DNA from: Erythrobacter sp. SDW2
GTDB lineage: Bacteria > Pseudomonadota > Alphaproteobacteria > Sphingomonadales > Sphingomonadaceae
NCBI RefSeq assembly: GCF_021431965.1
Contig: NZ_CP090370.1
Location: 1,116,001 to 1,180,000, forward strand
Direction of reading: 5' to 3'
Length of the DNA: 64,000 bases
Shown: piece by piece, positions 45,242 through 52,754 of the stretch
Layout: each line of letters opens with the position of its first letter
How positions within the stretch are numbered: position 1 is the first letter of the stretch
Made by a program: the position numbers and the translations under genes
The notes under the pieces: model-generated
Told to the model about the DNA's origin: nothing
What the model saw: the letters and a program-made list of their open reading frames with translations, nothing else
Databases searched by the model: none

Positions 45242-46792
45242 TCAGGATTGGGGGGTGGGGGGTACCTCCGGGGTCGCATCGCCGCCGATATTCTTGCGGA
45301 ACAACACCCGGTCCTCCGGTCCGAATCCGCGATGCCAGATGACATAGCCATAGGTGCCGAGGATCAGCGGAATCCCCACCACCAGTTCCACCCATTCGAA
45401 CGAGCGCGGCAGCCGGGTAATCAGCCACCCTACAACGACGGCCGGGGCGGCCGCCCAGACCAGCGCCCAGCGCCAGTTGTTGATCGGATGGCCGAGGATG
45501 CGGCCGAGCAGCAGCGCCTTGATGATCGAAGCCAGTCCCAGCGCCGCCATCAGCGAGATCGCCGCCCCTGCGGCCATGTAGCCTGCTCCCCAGTCCAGCC
45601 GGTCGATGGTCGTCAGAACCGTTACCGTAAGCGCGCCTTGCAGCAGGATCGTGCCGATGGAGATCCAGAAATTGCGGATGCGGGCGACATAGACCAGCGC
45701 CGCTTCGGAGACGACGGCGGTTGCCGCCACAACCTCGGCGGCGAGCAGGAAAGCCAGCGCCCCGGTTCCGCCGACGAATTCGCCGTCACTGCCGAACAGG
45801 CCCATCAGTGCTTCGCCCGGGATGCCCAGCGCCAGCGCGATCCCGGCCTGCGCGGCGATGATCCAGAAGCCGACCTGGCACACCTGAGCGGCAATGGCGG
45901 CGTAGTTCCTGGTCTGCAGGTTCTTGGTGATCACCGGGCCCAGCACCGGTTCGAAACTGGTTTTCAGCTTCTGCGGCAGGCTCGCGACCTGCTGCGCCAT
46001 GTAGTAGATACCGACCGCCACCGGCGAGGCGAACAGGCCGAGAATGAAGATATCGAGCCGCCGCGTGCCCCACTCGATCGCATCGGCGGTCGCCAACGGC
46101 AGCGCGCGGGCAACCAGCTTGGCCATGTAGACCGGGTGCGGCCGCCAGCCCTGCGGCGGGCCATAGGTCTTGAGGAAAGGCCATAGCGCCGTCACCAGCC
46201 CGGCATAGATCGAGGCGAGATAGGCCATGGCCAGCCCGCCGTCCGGGTGCACGAAATAAAACACCCCGGCCATGATCGAGATCGTCCACGGTTCCACCAC
46301 GGCGCGGGCGCGGACGGTGGTGGCGATGTCGAACTTGTAGGCCTGCGCAGCGAGCGCGATTTCGGTCAGGGCAAAGCCGGGGATGGCCAGCACGAGGAAG
46401 ATATCGAGCGGGCTGCTCATCCCGTTGGGAAACATCGGCGCGGGGAAGAACCACAGCACGGCAGCTGCCATGCTGGAGAAGACCAGCGCCAGCAGGAAGC
46501 CGTCGAGCACCAGGTTCGATTGCGGGCCTTCGCCTTCTGTAAGCCGCTGGGCGAGGCCACGCTTCTCGCCCATCGAACAGATCATGGCGAGCAGTTCGAC
46601 CACCACCAGCGCCGAAGCGAAGCGCCCGATGGCTTCAGCACCGTAGAGCTGGCCGGCAATGAACAGGAACGGGATGCGCGCCAGCAGGCGCAGCAGGAAA
46701 CCGATGAAGTTGGTCCGACCGCCCTTGGCGAGCGCGGCCATGTCCTCGGCATCGTCGCGCGCCGGGGGCTCGGCTGGTGGCAACGTGCTCAA
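45242..46792 (-). CDS. Polysaccharide flippase-like membrane protein (MOP superfamily)
   Basis: 516 aa with about 12-14 hydrophobic helices and the layout of Wzx/RfbX-type 'lipopolysaccharide biosynthesis' transporters: TNFIGFLLRLLARIPFLFIA at the start, GTRRLDIFILGLFASPVAVG in the middle and LKTSFEPVLGPVITKNLQ. It probably flips a lipid-linked saccharide across the inner membrane. The TTG start overlaps the gpsA stop (TTGA); an ATG at 46741 is an alternative. No glycosyltransferase is nearby, so its substrate is unknown, and its operon link to gpsA and tsaD is unusual for a flippase. Confidence 0.75.
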   Translation of the reverse strand: MSTLPPAEPPARDDAEDMAALAKGGRTNFIGFLLRLLARIPFLFIAGQLYGAEAIGRFASALVVVELLAMICSMGEKRGLAQRLTEGEGPQSNLVLDGFLLALVFSSMAAAVLWFFPAPMFPNGMSSPLDIFLVLAIPGFALTEIALAAQAYKFDIATTVRARAVVEPWTISIMAGVFYFVHPDGGLAMAYLASIYAGLVTALWPFLKTYGPPQGWRPHPVYMAKLVARALPLATADAIEWGTRRLDIFILGLFASPVAVGIYYMAQQVASLPQKLKTSFEPVLGPVITKNLQTRNYAAIAAQVCQVGFWIIAAQAGIALALGIPGEALMGLFGSDGEFVGGTGALAFLLAAEVVAATAVVSEAALVYVARIRNFWISIGTILLQGALTVTVLTTIDRLDWGAGYMAAGAAISLMAALGLASIIKALLLGRILGHPINNWRWALVWAAAPAVVVGWLITRLPRSFEWVELVVGIPLILGTYGYVIWHRGFGPEDRVLFRKNIGGDATPEVPPTPQS

Positions 46793-47790
46793 ACGCCGGT
46801 TGCCTGTTCGGCGCGCAGAGGGCGAGCCAGCAGCTGCTGCACGACCCGTGCTGCGGGCTCGCCGCCCAGCAGCGCGCCAACCGCCTCGACTATCGGCATG
46901 TCGACGCCGTGGTCTGCCGCCAGCTTTGCCAGAACCGGGGCAGTATGCGCTCCCTCGGCCACGGTGCGTCTGTCGGCCATCAGTTCAGCCGCCGAACGGC
47001 CTTCACCCAGAGCCTTGCCGAGCGAGAAATTGCGGCTCGAGGTAGAAGAGCAGGTCAGGACAAGGTCCCCCAATCCGCACAGCCCGGCGAGCGTTTCCGG
47101 ACGCGCGCCCAGCGCTTCGCCAAAACGCAGCATTTCGGCATAACCGCGCGCGATCAGCGCGGCGCGGGCGTTCTGCCCAAGGCCAAGCCCGTCCACCACC
47201 CCGCAAGCGATCGCGAGCACGTTCTTGACCGCGCCGCCGATCTCGGCCCCGGTCACATCGTCGCTGTAATAGGGGCGAAAGGAAGGCCGCGCGATGACGG
47301 GCTTCAAACGCTCCCACTGGCTCCGGCCGCCACCGCAGGCCAGCGTCACGGCGGTCGGCAGGCCAGCGGCGACCTCGTGCGCAAAGGTCGGGCCCGACAG
47401 GACCGCGACTTCGCTGCCGGGGCAGGCTTCGCCCGCGACATGGTTCATCAACCGGCCCGAGGCCTGCTCGATGCCCTTGTTGCAAAGTACCAGGTCCTGC
47501 GGCGGGGCTGGCAAGGTCGAGAGCACGCCCGCGCTGTGCTGCGCCGGGCTGACCACCAGCACCACGGGAACGCCTGCAAGCTCTGTAATATCGCCCGTCG
47601 CGCGGATAGCGGCTGACAGTTCCGCGCTCGGCAGGAATGGGGTGTTGCGGTGGCTGGCGTTGATCTCTTCCACCACCTCCGCCTCGCGCGCCCACAGCAG
47701 CACGTCGCGCCCGTCGCTCGCCAGCATCTGGGCGAGCGCGGTGCCCCATGCGCCTCCGCCGATCACTGCTACCGAGTAACTCAAGCCCAC
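46789..47790 (-). CDS. gpsA: NAD(P)-dependent glycerol-3-phosphate dehydrogenase
   Basis: 333 aa. The N-terminal dinucleotide-binding motif is VAVIGGGAWGTALAQMLASD, the GpsA signature; the rest has LCNKGIEQASG, LSGPTFAHEVAAGLPTAVTL, and IGGAVKNVLAIACGVVDGLG with the catalytic lysine. It reduces dihydroxyacetone phosphate to sn-glycerol-3-phosphate for phospholipid synthesis. The start codon is GTG (or the TTG two codons later). It begins 4 nt after tsaD and overlaps the flippase gene, so the three are co-transcribed. Confidence 0.95.
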   Translation of the reverse strand: MGLSYSVAVIGGGAWGTALAQMLASDGRDVLLWAREAEVVEEINASHRNTPFLPSAELSAAIRATGDITELAGVPVVLVVSPAQHSAGVLSTLPAPPQDLVLCNKGIEQASGRLMNHVAGEACPGSEVAVLSGPTFAHEVAAGLPTAVTLACGGGRSQWERLKPVIARPSFRPYYSDDVTGAEIGGAVKNVLAIACGVVDGLGLGQNARAALIARGYAEMLRFGEALGARPETLAGLCGLGDLVLTCSSTSSRNFSLGKALGEGRSAAELMADRRTVAEGAHTAPVLAKLAADHGVDMPIVEAVGALLGGEPAARVVQQLLARPLRAEQATGV

Positions 47791-47794
47791 CTCG

Positions 47795-48829
47795 TCACGC
47801 CTTGTACCCCGCGCCGCGCACCGGCTCGGCCTCCGGATCGAGCGGCCAGCGCGGCCGTGCCTGGAAATCGAGCGGATCGTCCTGCCCGCTTTCTAGCCGC
47901 TCGCATCCGGCCCAGCCAATCATCGCGGCATTGTCTGTGCACAACGCCAGCGGCGGGGCGACAAAGTGCATCCCACGAGCGGCGGCGAATTCCTCGAGCG
48001 CGGCGCGGATGGCCTGGTTTGCCGCGACGCCCCCGGCCACGACCAGCGAAGGCATCGCTGCGGAGTTGTCGAGCGCCACCTGCAGCCGGTCGAGCACACA
48101 ATCCAGCGCTGCCTGCTGGAAGCCGGCAGCGATATCGGCGTCGCTATGCCGGCCGCTATCCTTCGCTCGCAGCACCGCGCTCTTCAGTCCTGCGAAACTG
48201 AAGTGCGGCTCGCCACTGCCCACGAGCGGGCGGGGCAAGGGCACGGCCATCGGATCGCCCTCGCGCGCCAACCGCTCCACCGCCGGACCGCCGGGATAGC
48301 CGAGGCCGAGAATCTTGGCAGTCTTGTCGAAGGCCTCCCCCAGCGCATCGTCGATGGTGGTCGCAAGCCGCCGGTACTGCCCGACGCCCTCGACCCGCAG
48401 GATCTGGCAATGGCCGCCCGATACCAGCAGCAGGGCATAGGGGAACTCCAGATCGCTATCGGCCAGTCGCGGGCTCAGCGCATGCCCCTCGAGGTGGTTG
48501 ATCGCCAAGAGCGGCTTGCCCGCCGCCATCGCCAGCGCCTTGGCGCTGACCAGCCCGACCATGACCCCGCCGATCAGGCCCGGGCCGGCGGTCGCGGCAA
48601 CGGCAGCGAGATCCCGGTATCCGAGACCTGCATCGGCCATCACCGTTTCGATCATGGGGGCCAGCCGTTCGGCATGGGCGCGGGCGGCGATCTCCGGCAC
48701 GACCCCGCCATAGGGCGCATGCGCCTCGTCCTGCGAGGCGATCCGCTGGGCGAGGATCTGCCGATCCGTGGTCACCAGCGCCACCGCCGTCTCGTCGCAG
48801 CTCGATTCAATTCCGAGGACAACCGCCAT
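47795..48829 (-). CDS. tsaD: tRNA N6-adenosine threonylcarbamoyltransferase
   Basis: 344 aa from the ATG at 48829. The Kae1/TsaD family is clear: VLGIESSCDETAVALV at the start, GGVVPEIAARAHAERLAPMI (metal-binding His residues), INHLEGHALSPRL, ALLLVSGGHCQIL, GEAFDKTAKILGLGYPGGPA, and CTDNAAMIGWAG at the end. It transfers the threonylcarbamoyl group to A37 of ANN-decoding tRNAs with TsaB and TsaE. The 75-bp gap to divergent hemC should hold both promoters, though I see no convincing -35/-10 pair. Confidence 0.97.
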   Translation of the reverse strand: MAVVLGIESSCDETAVALVTTDRQILAQRIASQDEAHAPYGGVVPEIAARAHAERLAPMIETVMADAGLGYRDLAAVAATAGPGLIGGVMVGLVSAKALAMAAGKPLLAINHLEGHALSPRLADSDLEFPYALLLVSGGHCQILRVEGVGQYRRLATTIDDALGEAFDKTAKILGLGYPGGPAVERLAREGDPMAVPLPRPLVGSGEPHFSFAGLKSAVLRAKDSGRHSDADIAAGFQQAALDCVLDRLQVALDNSAAMPSLVVAGGVAANQAIRAALEEFAAARGMHFVAPPLALCTDNAAMIGWAGCERLESGQDDPLDFQARPRWPLDPEAEPVRGAGYKA

Positions 48830-48904
48830 CAAGGCTCTCTGAAGCCGCCAGTCGTAAGCATGGCTTCCCCTTAGACGAAGCCCCCGCTAGAGCAAGCAAA
48901 GCCG

Positions 48905-49834
48905 ATGCCTACTATGCCCATCCTGAAACTAGGGACCCGCAATTCCCCGCTTGCCATGGCGCAGGCCGAGGAAACCCGCCGCCGCCTGTGCGATGCCCAC
49001 GGCTGGCCTGACGGCGCGGTCGAACTGGTCCCTGTGGTGGCCAGCGGCGACAAGGTGCTCGACCGTCCGCTGGCCGAAATCGGCGGCAAGGCGCTATGGA
49101 CCAAGGAGCTCGACGGCTGGCTCCACGAAGGCCGGATCGATGTCTCGGTCCATTCCATGAAAGACGTCGAAACCATCCGGCCAGACTGGCTGACCATCGC
49201 CGCGATCCTGCCCCGCGCCGACAAGCGAGACGTGCTGGTAGGGGCAGAGAGTATTGCGGGGATCCCGCAAGGCGCGGTTGTCGGCACCAGCGCGCCGCGC
49301 CGGGCCGCGCAGATGCTGCATCACCGGCCCGATGTGACCGTGGTAACCTTTCGCGGCAATGTCGCCACCCGTCTGCGCAAGCTGACGGAGGGCGAGGCCG
49401 ATGTGACCCTGCTCGCCGCTGCGGGTCTGGAACGGCTGGGCCAGAGCGAGATTGGCGTGTTGCTGGACGAGGAAGCATGGCTGCCTGCCCCCTCGCAAGG
49501 GGCGATCGGGCTGGAATGCCGGGCCGGCGATGCGCGCGTGCGGGAACTGCTGGCCCCGCTCGACCATGCGCCCTCGCGCGCGGAAGTGATGGCGGAGCGG
49601 GGATTGCTCGAGGCGCTGGAAGGCACCTGCCATAGCCCGATTGCAGTCCTGGCTTCGGCGCAGCGAGGAACCATCCGCATGCGCGCCGCGATCTACAGTC
49701 CCGACGGGCGCGAACGGATCGAGGCCGAAGCAACGGTCGCTCCGGGCGATAATGCGGCATTGTCGGCCTTGGCAGCGGACCTGCTGTCGAGCGCAAGCCC
49801 CGCTGTCCGCGCCGTGTTCGGGGGCGGCGATTGA
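48905..49834 (+). CDS. hemC: Porphobilinogen deaminase (hydroxymethylbilane synthase)
   Basis: 309 aa. Family blocks: LKLGTRNSPLAMAQAEETRR, IDVSVHSMKDVETIRP, VVGTSAPRRAAQMLHHRPD, TFRGNVATRLRKLTEGEADV and LPAPSQGAIGLECRAGD. The cysteine that carries the dipyrromethane cofactor is C242 in LEGTCHSPIAVLA. It joins four porphobilinogens into hydroxymethylbilane, in the cytoplasm. A second ATG three codons in is a possible start. The stop overlaps the TTG start of hemD. Confidence 0.97.
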   Translation: MPTMPILKLGTRNSPLAMAQAEETRRRLCDAHGWPDGAVELVPVVASGDKVLDRPLAEIGGKALWTKELDGWLHEGRIDVSVHSMKDVETIRPDWLTIAAILPRADKRDVLVGAESIAGIPQGAVVGTSAPRRAAQMLHHRPDVTVVTFRGNVATRLRKLTEGEADVTLLAAAGLERLGQSEIGVLLDEEAWLPAPSQGAIGLECRAGDARVRELLAPLDHAPSRAEVMAERGLLEALEGTCHSPIAVLASAQRGTIRMRAAIYSPDGRERIEAEATVAPGDNAALSALAADLLSSASPAVRAVFGGGD

Positions 49835-50520
49835 GCAAGGCGGTTTACGTACTGCGGCCCGAACCGGGGCTGACGTCCACCCTTGTCGGAGCCTTCGGGC
49901 ACGGCATTCCTGCACGCGGTATGCCACTGGCCAAGGTCGAACCGGTCGCCTGGAAGGCCCCCGCCGAACCGTTCGACGCGATCCTGATCAGCAGCGCCAA
50001 CGCGATCCGCCATGGCGGCAAGGAGCTCGACAAGGTACGGCACTTGCCGGTGCTGGCGGTTGGTGGGGCGACCGCGCAGGCCGCGCGCGAGGCGGGTTTT
50101 CGCGTCGATTGCGTGGGGGAAGGCGGGTTGCAGCGTCTGCTCGACAGCCTCGACGATGCGCCACGCCGGCTATTGCGTCTCGCTGGCGAAGCCCATTTGC
50201 CGGTGGATTCGCCTGCATCGACCACAACAGTCACTGTCATTGCCTATGCCGCGCATTTTTTGTCGCTGACCCCTGCGCAAGGAGAATTGCTGGAGCAGGG
50301 TGGAGTGGCGATGCTCCATTCAGGCGAGATGGCACGCCATTTTGCAGAGCAATGTGAATGGCTTGGCATCGACAAGGTGAAGATCGCGCTGGCCGTGCTG
50401 GCACCACGCATTGCCGAAATGGCGGGCGGAGGCTGGAACTCTGTCCACATCGCACCGGCCCGCAGCGACGCAGCACTGTTGGAAATGGTCGCCGGACTGT
50501 GCCAGAAACAGCACTGGTAA
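49831..50520 (+). CDS. hemD: Uroporphyrinogen-III synthase
   Basis: 229 aa from a TTG overlapping the hemC stop (TTGA). The family is poorly conserved, but the start VYVLRPEPG, the FDAILISSANAIRHGG block, VLAVGGATAQAAREAGF and the C-terminal NSVHIAPARSDAALLEMVA match HemD. It cyclises hydroxymethylbilane to uroporphyrinogen III. The coupling to hemC is the standard arrangement. A protein resembling mitofilin/HemX follows, as in many alphaproteobacteria. Confidence 0.87.
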   Translation: MSKAVYVLRPEPGLTSTLVGAFGHGIPARGMPLAKVEPVAWKAPAEPFDAILISSANAIRHGGKELDKVRHLPVLAVGGATAQAAREAGFRVDCVGEGGLQRLLDSLDDAPRRLLRLAGEAHLPVDSPASTTTVTVIAYAAHFLSLTPAQGELLEQGGVAMLHSGEMARHFAEQCEWLGIDKVKIALAVLAPRIAEMAGGGWNSVHIAPARSDAALLEMVAGLCQKQHW

Positions 50521-50523
50521 ATA

Positions 50524-51489
50524 TTGATTGCGCGAGAAAGCGCGACAGCGGGTCATGAACAAGACGGGACGGACGGTTTGACAGGCGAGTCGACGGCTAG
50601 TGGATCCTTCAAGGGCATCCTCGGGATAGCCCTCTTGGTGCTCCTGCTCGGCGCATCGGTGGCGGGCTATATGTGGTGGCGCAGCGGTTTTGACGGCGCG
50701 CAGGATGGGGCTGGAGCGCTGCAGGATGTGCCACCGCCCGAACAGCAGGCGCTGGCGGGTGCACCGGCGTCACCCACTCCCGAAGCCTCGGCCTCTGCGG
50801 CGGCCGAGGCAGTCGAGCGGGTTGCCGAGCAGCAGGGCGGCATCGACGCGCGCCTGGCGGCGGCAGAGCAGCGACTGACCAGGCTCGACCTTCAGGCGCA
50901 GGCAGCGGCAGGTAATGCGGCCCGGGCGGAAGGCCTGTTGATCGCTTTTGCTACCAGGCGGGTGATCGAAAAGGGTGGGGAGCTGGGCTATCTCGCTGAC
51001 CAGTTGCGGCTGCGGTTCGGTGATGGCTGGCCCAATGCGGTCGAAACGATCATCTCGATGTCGCGCAATCCTGTCACCCTGGATTCCTTGATAGCCCGGC
51101 TCCAAGGGCTTGAACCCGACCTCCGAAATGCCGAAACCGAGCCGAGTTTCGCCTGGTTGCGTCGCGAAATCGGCGAGCTGTTCATTGTCCGCCGCGAGAC
51201 TTCGCCATCCCCGCAACCTTTGCGGCGGATGGAGCGAGCGCGGCTATTTCTCGAAAGCGGGCGCTACAATTCGGCGATCCAGGAGGTGGAGGCCATGCCC
51301 GGGGCGGCTGCGGCCAAGGGGTGGCTCCAGGATGCCAAACGTTATGCCGCAGCCCAACGTGCGCTTGACCTGATCGAGACTGCGGCGCTGGTGGAACGCC
51401 GCCGCCTGCGGGACGGGGTGGGCAATCCCATCGGCCAGCCGAGCCCGCTCGACCAGGTGCCGCAGACCGAGGTACCCGCCCGGCGCTGA
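50524..51489 (+). CDS. Mitofilin-like inner-membrane protein
   Basis: 321 aa if the TTG at 50524 is used; a TTG at 50578 is an alternative and no ATG is available near the N-terminus. One helix (GILGIALLVLLLGASVAGYM) is followed by a Pro/Ala linker and a coiled-coil region (VAEQQGGIDARLAAAEQRLT), then a helical C-terminal domain. The pattern and the place after hemD fit the COG4223/mitofilin (Mic60-like) family of alphaproteobacteria, which shapes inner-membrane invaginations and bridges to the outer membrane. Sequence alone is only moderately specific. Confidence 0.7.
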   Translation: MIARESATAGHEQDGTDGLTGESTASGSFKGILGIALLVLLLGASVAGYMWWRSGFDGAQDGAGALQDVPPPEQQALAGAPASPTPEASASAAAEAVERVAEQQGGIDARLAAAEQRLTRLDLQAQAAAGNAARAEGLLIAFATRRVIEKGGELGYLADQLRLRFGDGWPNAVETIISMSRNPVTLDSLIARLQGLEPDLRNAETEPSFAWLRREIGELFIVRRETSPSPQPLRRMERARLFLESGRYNSAIQEVEAMPGAAAAKGWLQDAKRYAAAQRALDLIETAALVERRRLRDGVGNPIGQPSPLDQVPQTEVPARR

Positions 51490-51492
51490 CCC

Positions 51493-52707
51493 TTAATGCC
51501 GGAGCAATTCCGGCCGCTGACCGGTTACACCGCGCGCCTCGTTCATGAAGAAATCCTTCAGCATCGGCGTGCGCTGGACCGCACCCATGCCCAGCCGCCG
51601 CACCGCGCTGGCCGCCTTGCCCGGCACGCCGAACAGGCGGGTGAGGCCATCGGTCGCGCTCATCACCATCAGCGCATCGAGCGCGCGCCAGTCCTCGTAT
51701 TTCTTGAGCATCTGCGCATCGCCCGGATCGAGCCCGAGCCGCCGCCCCTCGGTCAGTACCTCGACCAGCGCCCCAACATCGCGCAGCCCGAGGTTGAAGC
51801 CTTGCCCCGCAATCGGATGCATCCCGTGCGCCGCATCGCCCACTAGCGCCAACCGCTCGCCGACGAGCTTGGAGGTATGCTGGAAGCTCAGCGGATAGGA
51901 AGACCGCTTGCTGTTGAGGGTGATCGTGCCGAACAGCCCGCCCATGCGTTTCTCGACCTCGGCGAGGAATGCACGATCGGACAGTTTGAGCACACCGGCC
52001 GCGTCGGATTCGTCCACCGTCCACACCAGCGCGCTGCGATGCCGGCCATCCGGCCCCTCGAGCAGCGGCAGCAGGGCGAAGGGGCCATCGGGATAGAAGA
52101 TTTCCCACGCGACATTCTCGTGCGGCTTCTCGTGATCGAGCCCGACGATGATCGCGCGGTGGCTGTAATCCCACTTGGCGAGGTTTAGCCCTTCCTCGTC
52201 CCGCGTCGGCGAGCCGCGCCCTTCGGCAGCGATCATGAGGCGGCCCTTGAGCATCGTGCCATCTGCCAGCGTGGCCGAAACGCCGAAGGCATCGCGGTGC
52301 CGCTCGATCACCTGCACCGGGGCGTGCCAGGCGATGTTCGTTTCAGCGCGTGCGGCTTCGAACAGTGTAACCCTGAGCGTGCGATTGGCGAACATCCGCC
52401 CGAGCGAATCCTCGTGCGGTTCGGGCCGGAAGTCGATCCGGCCGGGCTTCATCTGGTCGGAGACGGCAATGGCATCGATCGGGCAGCCATGCGGCTCGAG
52501 CGTATCGGCAAGGCCGATATGGCGGAACAGGTTCCAGCTGGCGGTGGAGATGGCCGTGGCGCGTCCGTCGAAGCCATCGGCGGTCACGTTTGCCGGATCG
52601 GCATTGTCGACCACGTGGCAGGTAAAGCCGCGCCGCGCCGCAGCCAGCGCCAGCGTCATGCCGACCAGCCCGCCGCCCAGGATCAACAGATCGCGTGTCT
52701 CGGCCAT
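51493..52707 (-). CDS. UbiH/UbiF-family FAD-dependent monooxygenase
   Basis: 404 aa from the ATG at 52707, which has AAAGGGA 6-10 bases upstream; an ATG at 52728 lacks a site. It has the FAD-binding start LLILGGGLVGMTLALAAARR, the DG-type motif (LMIAAEGRGSPTRDE) and the GD motif LALVGDAAHGMHPIAGQGFN with NLGLRDVGAL. This is the ubiquinone-biosynthesis hydroxylase family (UbiH, UbiF, UbiI, UbiL/UbiM in alphaproteobacteria). Which ring position it hydroxylates cannot be told. It converges on the mitofilin-like gene with only three bases between the stops. Confidence 0.9.
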   Translation of the reverse strand: MAETRDLLILGGGLVGMTLALAAARRGFTCHVVDNADPANVTADGFDGRATAISTASWNLFRHIGLADTLEPHGCPIDAIAVSDQMKPGRIDFRPEPHEDSLGRMFANRTLRVTLFEAARAETNIAWHAPVQVIERHRDAFGVSATLADGTMLKGRLMIAAEGRGSPTRDEEGLNLAKWDYSHRAIIVGLDHEKPHENVAWEIFYPDGPFALLPLLEGPDGRHRSALVWTVDESDAAGVLKLSDRAFLAEVEKRMGGLFGTITLNSKRSSYPLSFQHTSKLVGERLALVGDAAHGMHPIAGQGFNLGLRDVGALVEVLTEGRRLGLDPGDAQMLKKYEDWRALDALMVMSATDGLTRLFGVPGKAASAVRRLGMGAVQRTPMLKDFFMNEARGVTGQRPELLRH

Positions 52708-52754
52708 GGATTCCCTTTGCTTAGCCATCTACAGGGCGCGATAGGACCTTATTG

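Noticed and set aside
45246-45262. G-quadruplex in the GGGGGG-T-GGGGGG run
   Set aside because: Only two G-tracts with a one-base loop; the run codes for the Pro-rich end of the flippase on the other strand.
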